NCBI GenBank assembly: GCA_031406155.1
Contig: JANOGW010000051.1
Span: 46,905-110,904, forward strand
Direction: 5' to 3'
Source: JACMNW01 sp031406155
GTDB lineage: Bacteria; Pseudomonadota; Alphaproteobacteria; Rhodobacterales; Rhodobacteraceae
DNA length: 64,000 bases
Under the pieces are notes generated by a model that was not told where the DNA came from, ran no database searches, and worked only from the letters and a program-made list of their open reading frames with translations. This document shows positions 56,089 through 64,000 of the stretch, one piece after another. The position numbers were made by a program, and so were the translations under genes. Every line of letters begins with the position of its first letter. The stretch's first letter is position 1.

Positions 56089-57399
56089 TTAGCGATGATC
56101 GGTTTTCAGCTTTTTTTCCAGATACATCGAGTATCGGGACATGCTGAAACAAACGATGAAGAACAAGGTTCCGACGAACATGATCGGCTCCCAATAGGTG
56201 CCACTCCACGCGGTATCAGCGCGGATTGCGCTGACCAAAGCCAGCGGATCAAGCAGGCCGATAAAGATCACCAGCGTAGTGTCTTTGAACAGACCGATAA
56301 AGTTGCTGACGATGTTGGGGATTGACACCTTTAGCGCCTGCGGCATGATGATATGCTGCTGCGCCTGCCAATAGGTCAGGCCGAGCGCATCGGCGGCCTC
56401 GTATTGCCCGCGCGGCAGGGCGGCCAGCCCTCCCCTGACAACCTCGGCCATATAGGCGGCGGCAAACAGGGTGACCATGATGATGACGCGCAGGATGATG
56501 TCGAAATTCGTGCCGGGCGGCAGGAAGTAGTTCAACAACAGCGACGCAGTAAACAGCAGGGTGATCAGCGGCACGCCCCGGATGATCTCGATGAAGCCGA
56601 CGCAGATGATCTTCACCAACGGCATGTCGGATTGCCGACCAAGCGCCAGCAAGATACCGATCGGCAGCGAAAACACGATACCGGAAATGCCGATGGTCAG
56701 TGAAAGCATGAAGCCGCCCAGATCGTCCGACTGCATTTTGGTGATGGCAAACGGTAGAATGGTTTCCATGGCGGATTGAAACAATTCGCGCAGCGGGGCG
56801 AAAAAGATCAGGATGAAGGCAGCAACGGCCACCAGAGTGCCAATCAGCAACCCGCTGCGCGCGGCCAAGACCATGGCGATATAGCCGGTCGCAGCCAGAC
56901 CAGCCACGATGGAAATCGGCAGCCAGATCGACCCGCCCCAAAGCAGCCAGAAGCCAACAGCCGGATACACCGTCGAAAACCACAACATCTTGCGCGGCAG
57001 GCCACTGAACAACACCGGGGCAAGCGCGACCAGCATCAGGACAAACGCAAGCACCGGGCGCCAGTACAGATCGCGCGGATAAAAGCCGAACAGAAGCTGG
57101 TTCCAGCGTTCACGGATCAAGGCAAAGCACGCGCCTTCAACCCCTTCGCCGTATTTGGCCCCGGCGATCTGGCGGCATTCCTGCAGACTGTTGGCATCCC
57201 ACACCGACCGCATCAGCCATGGGCCAATCAGCGTGACGATGAAGTACACGACGTAAATCGAGGCCAGCGTCAGGAAGGTGTTCAGCGGGCTGGAGAACAG
57301 GTTTTCGCGCATCCACCGCACAGCACCGACTTGCGACATGGGCGGCTTTTGCTGCGCGATCATTTCAGAACGAACGTAGAAGCTGGATGTCTCGGTCAT
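56089..57399 (-). CDS. bztC: Polar amino acid ABC transporter permease BztC/AapM
   Basis: A 436-residue permease, much longer than ordinary His/Glu-type permeases (~230), as is usual for BztC/AapM. The N-terminal half has extra helices and a large periplasmic loop. The C-terminal half holds the EAA region (EVVRGGLAALPRGQYEAADALGLTYWQAQQHIIMPQALK). It pairs with BztB. It starts 1 bp after bztB ends. Confidence 0.94.
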   Translation of the reverse strand: MTETSSFYVRSEMIAQQKPPMSQVGAVRWMRENLFSSPLNTFLTLASIYVVYFIVTLIGPWLMRSVWDANSLQECRQIAGAKYGEGVEGACFALIRERWNQLLFGFYPRDLYWRPVLAFVLMLVALAPVLFSGLPRKMLWFSTVYPAVGFWLLWGGSIWLPISIVAGLAATGYIAMVLAARSGLLIGTLVAVAAFILIFFAPLRELFQSAMETILPFAITKMQSDDLGGFMLSLTIGISGIVFSLPIGILLALGRQSDMPLVKIICVGFIEIIRGVPLITLLFTASLLLNYFLPPGTNFDIILRVIIMVTLFAAAYMAEVVRGGLAALPRGQYEAADALGLTYWQAQQHIIMPQALKVSIPNIVSNFIGLFKDTTLVIFIGLLDPLALVSAIRADTAWSGTYWEPIMFVGTLFFIVCFSMSRYSMYLEKKLKTDHR

Positions 57400-57400
57400 C

Positions 57401-58654
57401 TCAACGCTCCTTCAACTTGATGCTGCGATTATAGAGGTTCATCACGAACGAGATGATCAGGCTGATGGTCAGGTAGATCGCCATCATCAACAGCATCGAT
57501 TCCAGCTCGCGCCCGGTCTGGTTCATGGTGATGCCGCCCAGCGTCGATTTAAGGTCCATGTAACCGACCGCGATCCCAAGCGAGGTGTTCTTGGTGATCG
57601 ACAGATACTGTGAAATCATCGGCGGAATCATCACCCGCATCGCCTGCGGCAGCACCACCAGACTGGTGGTCTGGCCGGGGCGCAGCCCCAGGGCATAGGC
57701 GGCCTCGGTCTGGCCGCGCGAAATCGCCAGGATGCCGCCGCGCACGATCTCGGCAATGTAGGTCGCCGAATAGATCGACAGCGCCAGCCACATCGCAATC
57801 AGCGAGGTCCGGGCCTGGGTGCCGCCTACGAAGTTGAACCCCTTCAGTTCCGGGTAACCAAGGTGAAAGCCGGTGGCCAGCAACAGCGCGACCAGCGGCA
57901 GGATCAGCACCGCCAGCGACATCCACAACGTCACCGGGCGCGTGCCGGTGGCATTCTGCACCACCGTCGCCTTCGCCTGAATACGCCGATAGCCCCAGAT
58001 GCTGGCGGCGATCACCGCAATGATCGCCAGCAAATCGACCGAAATCAGGAAAATCCCGACATCGATATTGCCGAGACTGCGCGAAAACAGCGGCTCGGGC
58101 ACATAGACGCCGCGATTGGTGATGGCGACCGAGTCAAACAGGATCATCGAGGCCGAAGGGTCCTCGCCGCGAAACGCCTTCGGCTCGGGGGCCGATATCG
58201 ACACGATGGCATTGACCAGCACGATCCACAGCACCACCGGAACGTTGCGGAACCCCTCGACATAGACCGTCATCAGCCGGGCGACGATCCAGTTGCGCGA
58301 CAGACGCAGGATGCCGACAGTCACGCCGATCAGCGTGGCAAGGATGCAGGAGATGAAGCCCAGAAACAGCGTGTTCAGCAGCCCGATCAGCAGGGCGCGG
58401 CCATGCGTGCTGTCGTTGCTGTACTGCACCAGCATCTGGTTGATGTCATAGCCCGCCCGCGAACCCAGGTAATTGTAGCTGAAGTTCTTGCCCAGGGCCG
58501 CGAAGTTCTGAATGGTGTTGTCGACCAGCCAGGCCATCAGCGCCAGAAACGCCAGCAGGAAAAGCACCTGAATGGTGATCGATCGATAGCGGGTATCATA
58601 GATCAGCATGCTCAGCCGGAAATCGGCGCGCGGAATCTCTGACATCGACGCCAT
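57401..58654 (-). CDS. bztB: Polar amino acid ABC transporter permease BztB/AapQ
   Basis: A 417-residue permease with the EAA motif EIVRGGILAISRGQTEAAYA followed by LGLRPGQTTSLVVLPQAMRV. The long N-terminal part contains LVDNTIQNFAALGKNFSYNYLGSRAGYDI in the first periplasmic loop, characteristic of BztB/AapQ. The ATG at 58654 has GGGAG eight bases upstream. A hairpin with a T-run separates it from bztA. Confidence 0.94.
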   Translation of the reverse strand: MASMSEIPRADFRLSMLIYDTRYRSITIQVLFLLAFLALMAWLVDNTIQNFAALGKNFSYNYLGSRAGYDINQMLVQYSNDSTHGRALLIGLLNTLFLGFISCILATLIGVTVGILRLSRNWIVARLMTVYVEGFRNVPVVLWIVLVNAIVSISAPEPKAFRGEDPSASMILFDSVAITNRGVYVPEPLFSRSLGNIDVGIFLISVDLLAIIAVIAASIWGYRRIQAKATVVQNATGTRPVTLWMSLAVLILPLVALLLATGFHLGYPELKGFNFVGGTQARTSLIAMWLALSIYSATYIAEIVRGGILAISRGQTEAAYALGLRPGQTTSLVVLPQAMRVMIPPMISQYLSITKNTSLGIAVGYMDLKSTLGGITMNQTGRELESMLLMMAIYLTISLIISFVMNLYNRSIKLKER

Positions 58655-58746
58655 AAGATATCTCCCTGTGTCCCCGGACTCTGTATTCAGGCTCCCGCCA
58701 TGGTTCGGCGGATCGGCCCGGGTTGAACGCTGCAGTTGCAGAAAGG

Positions 58747-58773
58747 AAAAGGGCGCGCCGGTGTGGCGCGCCC
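58747..58773 (-). terminator. Attenuator-like terminator between bztA and bztB
   Basis: On the minus strand GGGCGCGCC and GGCGCGCCC (rc of 58765-58773 and 58751-58759) form a 9-bp perfect stem with a 5-nt loop, followed by TTTT. It lies 14 bp after the bztA stop. Partial termination here would give more binding protein than permease, as is common in ABC operons. Confidence 0.85.
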
Positions 58774-58786
58774 CTGGTGGTTCAGC

Positions 58787-59806
58787 CTACCGGAACGGCG
58801 GCGAGTACTGCAGCCCGCCTTGGGTCCACAGCGCGTTCAGGCCGCGCGCCAGCCCGATCGGGGTGGCAGAACCGATGTTGGCCTCGAAGATTTCGCCATA
58901 GTTGCCGCCCGCCATGATGGCGCGCTTGGCCCAATCCTTGTCCAGCCCCATCATCGCGCCCAGATCGCCCTCGGTGCCGAGCAGGCGGTTGATCTCGGGG
59001 TTGTTGCCCGGTGTCGCCGACAACTCGCCGATATTGGCCGAAGTGATGCCATACTCTTCCGCAGCCACCAGCGCGTTGAAGGTCCACTTGACGATATCCG
59101 CCCACTGGTCGTCGCCGTGCCGCACCAGCGGCCCCAGCGGCTCTTTCGAGATGATCTCGGGCAGAACGATGTGGTTTTCCGGATCGGCATAGGTGGCGCG
59201 CGTCGCGGCAAGCCCCGAGGCGTCCGTCGTGTACACGTCGCAGGCCCCGGCCGAATACTGCTGTTCGGCCTCGGCGTTGTCCTTGATCGGCACCGGCTCG
59301 TAGGTCATGTTGTTCGACTTGAAGTAGTCGGCAAGGTTCAGTTCGGTCGTGGTGCCGGTCTGGATGCAGACGGTCGCCCCGTCCAGTTCCTTGGCCGACG
59401 ACACGCCCAGATCCTTCTTCACCATGAAGCCCTGGCCGTCGTAATAGTTCACCCCGGCAAAGGTGAATTTCAGGTCGGTGTCGCGCGAATAGGTCCAGGT
59501 GGTGGTGCGCGACAGCATGTCAACCTCGCCCGAAGCCAGCGCGGTGAAACGGGTCTCACCGGTGGTCGGCACGAACTTTACCTTCATCGGGTCGCCCAGA
59601 ACGGCGGCGGCAATGGCACGGCACACCGCGACATCGAACCCCTGATAGACGCCGTTGGCATCGGGTGCCGCAAACCCCGCCAGGCCGGCGTTCGAGCCGC
59701 AGATCAATTCGCCGCGGGCCTTCACGTCATCCAGCGTGGTCGCTGCGGCGAACCCGGCCACCAGGCCGGCCACCGTCAGCGTGCCATAGAATACGGATTT
59801 TTTCAT
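58787..59806 (-). CDS. bztA: Polar amino acid ABC transporter substrate-binding protein
   Basis: A 339-residue periplasmic binding protein with a signal peptide (SVFYGTLTVAGLVAGFAAA). The mature protein begins TTLDDVKARGELICGSNAGL, has GFDVAVCRAIAAAVLGDP, SRTTTWTYSRDTDLKF and YGEIFEANIG, matching the BztA/AapJ family for acidic and amide amino acids. The ATG at 59806 follows AGGAAGAGG; the frame upstream is leader sequence. First gene of bztABCD. Confidence 0.95.
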   Translation of the reverse strand: MKKSVFYGTLTVAGLVAGFAAATTLDDVKARGELICGSNAGLAGFAAPDANGVYQGFDVAVCRAIAAAVLGDPMKVKFVPTTGETRFTALASGEVDMLSRTTTWTYSRDTDLKFTFAGVNYYDGQGFMVKKDLGVSSAKELDGATVCIQTGTTTELNLADYFKSNNMTYEPVPIKDNAEAEQQYSAGACDVYTTDASGLAATRATYADPENHIVLPEIISKEPLGPLVRHGDDQWADIVKWTFNALVAAEEYGITSANIGELSATPGNNPEINRLLGTEGDLGAMMGLDKDWAKRAIMAGGNYGEIFEANIGSATPIGLARGLNALWTQGGLQYSPPFR

Positions 59807-59973
59807 TTTTACCTCTTCCTGATCTCCCGCCGTGATGTCGGCGGTTTGCCCGGCCAGCCGCCGGGGGTGAAACTGTGAGAGCGCTTGTCCCCTCAGTGTC
59901 GCGCAGGATGTGGCATTTTGAAAGAACACGTCAAGCACGGCGTGGCAAATTCATCGGATTCCGACGATTTAAC

Positions 59974-59990
59974 CATCACTTTGCGTGATG
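59974..59990. promoter_or_regulatory. Inverted repeat upstream of bztA
   Basis: CATCAC (59974-59979) and GTGATG (59985-59990) with a 5-bp spacer, about 170 bp upstream of the bztA start in the gap to the ATP12 gene. It could be an operator for nitrogen-responsive control of the bzt operon; no specific regulator can be assigned. Confidence 0.3.
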
Positions 59991-60032
59991 AAGTCAAACG
60001 TCCGTGCGGCCCGAAAACGCCCGCCCCGCCCG

Positions 60033-60773
60033 CTAGCGCTTGCAAAGGCTGTAGAATTTCGCCGCATGCAGGAAATCCTGCCGTTTCAGCGCCGCCGCCG
60101 CGCAGGCCTCGTCGTCGGCCCCCCAGATCTCGGTCTGCCAGTCCTCATCGATTCGAGACAGCGCCCAAAGATCCGCTGCCGGTCGCAGCCCGGCCAGCAC
60201 CGCCAGCCCGATCACCAGTGATCCCGACAGCGCCACCAGATCATGAAATGCCGTCAGTTCAAATGCATCCAGCCCGGCCACCCGCGCCCGCAACACTGCC
60301 AGTGCAGCCCCGGACTGCGCCATATGCACAACCCCCGCGCGCACCTGAAGCGGCGCGCCCAGCGCCTGACCCGCCCACGCCACCAACGGGTCCCAGGCCG
60401 CCGACTGCCGTGCCACCAGCCGCTCTGGGCCGGTCGCGCGGTAACAGATCAGATCGGCATCGCCGTAGGCCGCGACCAGGTCGATCACTTCGTCCTGTTG
60501 CGGCCCCACCTTGTCGACCGCCGCATTCGCCGACCGGGTAAACGGCATCGTCAGCGGCTGCACCACCCCTGCCTGCGCCTGCCATTCGGCGGCAATCGCC
60601 TCGGCCAGCGCCCGGGTCGGCACGATCAGCGCTGCCTTGCCCGGGGTCCGGACGGCGCGCGCATCCAGCCGCAGCCCGAAGCCGTCCGCCTCGGCCACCA
60701 CCGCCACCTCGGTCCAGAACCGCCTGGCCACCCAGCCCGCAGCCACGCCTACGCCCGTCCGCTCATGCACCAT
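60033..60773 (-). CDS. ATP12-family F1-ATPase assembly chaperone
   Basis: A 246-residue ATP12-type chaperone: RRFWTEVAVVAEADGFGLRL, then RAVRTPGKAALIVPTRALAE and IAAEWQAQ, MPFTRSANAAVDKV, ADLICYRATGPERLVARQ and the late LSRIDEDWQTEIWGADDEA. In mitochondria Atp12 binds the F1 alpha subunit during assembly; alphaproteobacteria have orthologues. The start at 60773 overlaps the end of the pseudouridine synthase gene by 11 bp. Confidence 0.92.
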   Translation of the reverse strand: MVHERTGVGVAAGWVARRFWTEVAVVAEADGFGLRLDARAVRTPGKAALIVPTRALAEAIAAEWQAQAGVVQPLTMPFTRSANAAVDKVGPQQDEVIDLVAAYGDADLICYRATGPERLVARQSAAWDPLVAWAGQALGAPLQVRAGVVHMAQSGAALAVLRARVAGLDAFELTAFHDLVALSGSLVIGLAVLAGLRPAADLWALSRIDEDWQTEIWGADDEACAAAALKRQDFLHAAKFYSLCKR

Positions 60774-61803
60774 CCCCGAACGGATCGGGCACGAACTCGT
60801 CGACCGACCAGCCGACGGTCGCCCAGGTCCGCGCCATATGTTCTGGCAGCGGCGCAAAAAGCTCCAGCTTCTTGCCGGTCATCGGATGCACCAGAAACAG
60901 CGACCGCGCATGCAGATGCATCTTGCGGCTGACATCGCCACCCAGCTGCGCCCCCCAGCCGTCGCCCAGATTCTCCTGCCCGGCACCGCCGTACTTGCCA
61001 TCGCCGATGACCGGATGCCCGATCTCGGCCATATGGGCGCGCAACTGATGCGTCCGCCCGGTCACCGGCTCCAGCGCCACCCAGGCCGCCCGCCGCCCAA
61101 GCGCCGACAGCACCGCATAATCGGTATGCGCCCGCTTGGCCCCTTCGGTCTTTTCCACCTCCGACGGGTGGATGCACCGCATCTTTTCACCCTCGCCGCC
61201 CAGTCCGTGCCCCGGAGCCTTGATCAGCCCGTACTTGATCGAACCCTTGTAGGGTTGCGGCACCCCGGCCACCACCGCCCAGTAGATCTTGCGGGTTTCG
61301 CGCGACCGGAACGCCGCCGTCAGCGCCGCCGCCGCCTCGCGCGTCCGCGCCAGCACCAGAATGCCCGAGGTATCCTTGTCCAGCCGGTGCACCAGCCGCG
61401 GCTTTTCCAGCAGCCCGAAGGTCAGCACCTCGGCCAGCCCGTCCACATGCTTTGTCGTCCCCGACCCGCCCTGACTGGCCAGCCCCGGCGGCTTGTTCAG
61501 CACGATGATATGGTCATCGCGGTACAGCACCGCCGCCTGAATCATCGCCGCATCCTGCGGGCTGATGCGCGGCGCAGCCGCCTTCTCGATCGGGGCCACT
61601 TCCGGCAGCGGCGGCACCCGCACCTGTTGCCCGACCTCCAGCCGGGTCGAGGCCTTGACCCGCCCGCCATCCACCCGGATCTCGCCGGTGCGACAGGCCT
61701 TTTCGACCCGGCCCTGCGTCACATGCGGAAACTGCCGTTTCAGCCAGCGGTCCAGCCGCTGATCACCCTCGCCCGCCGCCACCGTCATCGTCTGCGCGCT
61801 CAT
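60763..61803 (-). CDS. RluC/RluD-type 23S rRNA pseudouridine synthase
   Basis: A 346-residue enzyme. The N-terminal S4 RNA-binding domain (GDQRLDRWLKRQFPHVTQGR, VDGGRVKASTRL) precedes the catalytic core with PRLVHRLDKDTSGILVLAR (catalytic Asp), VTGRTHQLRAHM and HARSLFLVHPMTGKKLEL. It isomerises uridines in large-subunit rRNA. ATG at 61803 overlaps the crcB stop by 4 bp, and its end overlaps the ATP12 gene. RluC is the closer fit by length, but not certain. Confidence 0.9.
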   Translation of the reverse strand: MSAQTMTVAAGEGDQRLDRWLKRQFPHVTQGRVEKACRTGEIRVDGGRVKASTRLEVGQQVRVPPLPEVAPIEKAAAPRISPQDAAMIQAAVLYRDDHIIVLNKPPGLASQGGSGTTKHVDGLAEVLTFGLLEKPRLVHRLDKDTSGILVLARTREAAAALTAAFRSRETRKIYWAVVAGVPQPYKGSIKYGLIKAPGHGLGGEGEKMRCIHPSEVEKTEGAKRAHTDYAVLSALGRRAAWVALEPVTGRTHQLRAHMAEIGHPVIGDGKYGGAGQENLGDGWGAQLGGDVSRKMHLHARSLFLVHPMTGKKLELFAPLPEHMARTWATVGWSVDEFVPDPFGDGA

Positions 61804-62177
61804 GCGCTTATCCCCCGGCCCAAAGCCAGTCCCGCCACAATCGCCATCAACGACAGACCCACCGACGCCCCGACATACAGGGCGGCCAGTCCAGCCTGCC
61901 CGCGCTCGACCAGCGCCAGCGTATCCATCGAAAACGCGGAAAAGGTGGTAAACCCGCCCAACACCCCCGTCAGCAGCAGCGGCGCATGCCGCGGCATCCC
62001 GCGTTCGATCAGCAGCACGAACAACACGCCCATGAGAAATGACCCCAGCACATTGATCACCACCGTACCATAGGGAAACCCCTCCCCCATCAGCCGGGTC
62101 ACGCCGATGCCGGTCAGATACCTGCCGGAGGCCCCGAGTGCCCCGCCAAGCGCCACATGAAACAGCGTCCAGATCAT
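61800..62177 (-). CDS. crcB: Fluoride channel CrcB/Fluc
   Basis: A 125-residue four-helix membrane protein. GGALGASGRYLTG near the start, PYGTVVINVLGSFLMGVL with the conserved Asn, LLLTGVLGGFTTFSAFSMDT with the phenylalanine-box motif, and a final helix. Dual-topology dimers export fluoride. The start MIWTLFHVALGG at 62177 is preferred over 62216. No fluoride riboswitch was recognised in the leader. Confidence 0.92.
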   Translation of the reverse strand: MIWTLFHVALGGALGASGRYLTGIGVTRLMGEGFPYGTVVINVLGSFLMGVLFVLLIERGMPRHAPLLLTGVLGGFTTFSAFSMDTLALVERGQAGLAALYVGASVGLSLMAIVAGLALGRGISA

Positions 62178-62209
62178 CGGGCTTCTGTCGCGCCAAGCGG
62201 GGCGGATGT

Positions 62210-62520
62210 CAACCAATGGGGATAAGCCATGGGGCCCCGACCCATCCCCTGTTGGTTCTTGCCGGATTTGGCGTCAGACAAATCAGGCCGCGCCTGCCTG
62301 CCCCTGAGCGGGCGCGATAGTGCGCCAGCCCAGGCAGTCGCGCCCTGATTTCCCGACCACGGCACCAAGCCGCAAACCCCTTGCCCTTCGCTTGCGCTCT
62401 CGGGCAACGGATCGGGCGTCCTGCCACTGGCAGGCTACCTTTTCGGTCCGGGTCTCGATGCCACCTGACAACGCAGCACGCTAGGACAAGAAAGTCCCAT
62501 GGACCCGAGCTACCCGCCGG
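62210..62520. other. Structured intergenic region upstream of crcB
   Basis: A gene-free stretch of about 310 bp with unusually dense self-complementarity. 62280-62300 and 62331-62351 form a 21-bp inverted repeat with two mismatches (left arm begins AAATCAGGCCGCGCC) enclosing a further small stem. CCTGCCACTGGCAGG (15 bp) is a near-palindrome around 62430-62445. TTGCCC...GGGCAA arms lie near 62380-62415. Reading frames crossing it show no recognisable protein. It could encode a structured RNA or be a decayed repeat or mobile element; no RNA family is recognised. Confidence 0.5.
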
Positions 62521-62521
62521 A

Positions 62522-62968
62522 TTAGGCACTTGCGGGATCAGCCACAGGCCTATCCCTGACAGGCCGCCAAAGCGGGCCGACCGCCAACAGCAGCACGGCC
62601 ACGTTGAACACCACGTTCGATGCATTCCCCGAGGCAATCGACCCCGAACTGTCCACAACGAACCAGGCCAGAATGCCCACCAGCACGCTTCGGCGCACGG
62701 CTTCGGGCGCAAGGTCGTAAACCCAGGCCGAAAGGCACCAGATCGTCACCCCCCAGCCAACCAGAAAACCGCCCGCCAGACCCGACAGAAACCTGACATC
62801 GGCCGAGGCATAGGTGGTGGCGCCATCGACCGGCCAACTCAGCAGGTCAAGCGTCAGGCGTGCGGGCTCCTGCGTGGCCACCATGGTCCCGAAAAAGAAC
62901 ACCGGCCCGAAGGATCCAACGACGATGGCCGAAACCTTCAGCCAGAACTTGTGAAAGCGATGTGACAT
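62522..62968 (-). CDS. Small integral membrane protein, unknown function
   Basis: A 148-residue protein with four predicted helices (FWLKVSAIVVGSFGPVFFFG, FLSGLAGGFLVGWGVTIWCL, VLVGILAWFVVDSSGSIAS, VVFNVAVLLLAVGPLW). The start at 62968 is supported by AGGAGT. It is divergent from the XRE regulator 106 bp away and is the obvious candidate target of that regulator. No family or function is recognised. Confidence 0.8.
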   Translation of the reverse strand: MSHRFHKFWLKVSAIVVGSFGPVFFFGTMVATQEPARLTLDLLSWPVDGATTYASADVRFLSGLAGGFLVGWGVTIWCLSAWVYDLAPEAVRRSVLVGILAWFVVDSSGSIASGNASNVVFNVAVLLLAVGPLWRPVRDRPVADPASA

Positions 62969-63074
62969 GGCGCACTCCTGTTCTTGCGTGCGCAGAAATA
63001 GCCCCCGCCGCACCCGCAAGACAATTACGTCCCAGGTAGGTGACGGCCCGCCGCGAATGGCCTAGACGAATGCC

Positions 63075-63842
63075 ATGTCCGATTTCCCGCAAACCCTGAA
63101 ATCCTGGCGCAAGGCGCGCCGCTACAGCCAGCTTGACCTCGCGGTCGAGGCCGAAGTCTCCTCCCGCCACATCTCGTTCCTCGAATCCGGGCGGGCGCGA
63201 CCCAGCCGCGAAATGATCGGGCGGCTTGGCGATGCAATGAAACTGCCGCTGAATGCCCGCAATCAGATGCTGACCCATGCCGGCTTCGCCGCCCGCTTTC
63301 CTGCCCGGCAGTGGGATGCCGCTGCAATGGCCCCGATCCGGGCTGCGGTCGACCATATGCTCGACCGGCATGCCCCCTACCCGGCGCTGGCGTTCAACCG
63401 GTTGTGGACGATCCAGCGGATGAACGCACCGGCCCGGTCGCTGTTCGCCAGCTTGGGGCTCAGCGAAGGCGACAGCCTTCTGGACCTGATGCTCCGCGAT
63501 ACCTTGCCCGCCGTCATCGAGAACTGGCCGGAAGTGGCGCACCACGTCGCACAGCGGCTTCAGATTGAAAGCGCGGCCCAGGGCGGCATACCAGCGCTTG
63601 ACCACGTCGCAGACAAGCTGGTGCGGGTTCGCAGGCCAGCCGACACACCGCTTGGCCCGGTCGTGCCGACCGTCTATCGCCTCGGCCCGCTGCGCCTGTC
63701 TTTGTTTGCCACCATCGCCCAGTTCGGCACGCCCGAAGACCTGACGCTGGACGATCTGAAGATTGAACTCTACTTCCCCGCCGACATCGCGACCGATCAA
63801 GCGCTGCAGGAAATGGCCGACTCTGCGGGGCACAGTTCCTAA
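63075..63842 (+). CDS. XRE-family regulator with MmyB-like ligand-binding domain
   Basis: A 255-residue regulator. The N-terminal Cro/CI helix-turn-helix is LKSWRKARRYSQLDLAVEAE, then VSSRHISFLESGRARPSREM. The C-terminal region (HMLDRHAPYPALAFNRLWTI, and PARSLFASL) matches the MmyB-like PAS-type ligand-binding domain seen in actinobacterial and proteobacterial regulators. It is divergent from the four-helix membrane protein gene and may regulate it and itself. The ligand is unknown. Confidence 0.88.
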   Translation: MSDFPQTLKSWRKARRYSQLDLAVEAEVSSRHISFLESGRARPSREMIGRLGDAMKLPLNARNQMLTHAGFAARFPARQWDAAAMAPIRAAVDHMLDRHAPYPALAFNRLWTIQRMNAPARSLFASLGLSEGDSLLDLMLRDTLPAVIENWPEVAHHVAQRLQIESAAQGGIPALDHVADKLVRVRRPADTPLGPVVPTVYRLGPLRLSLFATIAQFGTPEDLTLDDLKIELYFPADIATDQALQEMADSAGHSS

Positions 63843-63861
63843 TTTTCGGTTAACGTGACAC

Positions 63862-64000
63862 GGCGTTGTTGCATAGAAGCTGATGAAATCATGGGATTCT
63901 CATTCTTCGGGGGTCATGATTCACCCTTTGGATGGCACATCGCATCCATTCCCCCGCCGAAACCGCCTCGACGAAATCAAAGTATCGGGTCACGAACTGG
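63862..64000. mobile_element. Possible end of an insertion sequence at the window edge
   Basis: GGCGTTGTTGCATAGAAGC begins 19 bp after the XRE stop. Strings like GG..TTGTTGCA are typical of the terminal repeats of some IS5- and IS6-type elements. A minus-strand frame runs from the window edge to a stop at 63889 (37 codons) and a plus-strand frame opens at 63918; neither is long enough to recognise. The element, if real, continues beyond the window. Confidence 0.3.

Noticed and set aside
60511..62073. 520-codon plus-strand frame opposite the pseudouridine synthase
   Set aside because: Arg/Pro/His-rich antisense frame without a motif; the minus-strand gene has all RluC-type motifs.
62178..62280. 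Fluoride riboswitch in front of crcB
   Set aside because: I could not find the conserved pseudoknot motifs of that riboswitch in the leader, and the paired arms present do not match it.
62209..62712. 167-codon minus-strand frame across the spacer and into the membrane protein gene
   Set aside because: Trp/Cys/Arg-rich and out of frame with the supported four-helix protein; it has no motif.

Overview
The window is high-GC chromosomal DNA from an alphaproteobacterium, most likely family Rhodobacteraceae (Roseobacter group). This rests on gene order and content: the split ATP synthase Fo cluster with both b and b' subunits, MipZ, the ffh-rpsP-rimM-trmD-rplS-rpmE series, rpmH-rnpA-yidD-yidC-yihA-argB, a bztABCD amino-acid transporter and a form I CO dehydrogenase operon. 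No species can be named from the sequence alone.

Layout. 1-4.1 kb: end of a hydroxypyruvate isomerase gene, a small zinc-finger protein, a small membrane protein and polA. 4.2-11.3 kb: DUF1203 and HIT proteins, a divergent glycosyltransferase/sulfotransferase pair, adenosine kinase with nth, an AraC-Ogt fusion and an OmpA-type lipoprotein. 11.3-18.9 kb: FadR-type regulator, atpIBEF'F, ArsR regulator, AidB-like acyl-CoA dehydrogenase and malonyl-CoA synthetase. 18.9-27.2 kb: mipZ and the translation/SRP block rpmE-rplS-trmD-rimM-rpsP-chorismate mutase-three GNATs-ffh. 27.26-30.05 kb: an apparently intact IS1595-type transposon. 30.1-39.7 kb: LysR, an MHYT-LytTR membrane regulator and coxMSLDEFG. 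39.9-45.8 kb: DMT transporter, tRNA-Arg, sensor kinase, a flavin disulfide oxidoreductase with a TVP38 protein, then rpmH-rnpA-yidD. 46-55 kb: c-di-GMP protein, yidC, MOSC, yihA, SDR, argB, fatty acid hydroxylase, Cys-rich ferredoxin-like protein and SixA. 55-59.8 kb: bztABCD. 60-64 kb: ATP12, RluC-type synthase, crcB, a structured intergenic region, a membrane protein divergent from an XRE regulator, and possibly the end of another insertion element at the right edge.

The most unusual region is the transposon. It has near-perfect 25-bp terminal inverted repeats, an 8-bp target duplication, an IS1595-family transposase, a divergent DUF6471 gene with a palindromic operator over the transposase promoter, a membrane-protein passenger and a winged-helix-like passenger. 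It also carries a 73-nt tRNA-like gene with its own promoter and a UUCG-loop terminator. It sits inside a GGATATTT intergenic motif that recurs elsewhere in the window.

Other structure beyond genes: a family of 26-bp palindromes centred on CGTACG (one inside the polA reading frame, two in front of the chorismate mutase gene); three TTnnnG direct repeats at 20-21 bp spacing between the LytTR regulator and coxM; and a strongly folded 310-bp spacer upstream of crcB. Regulatory sites were found by eye and are predictions.
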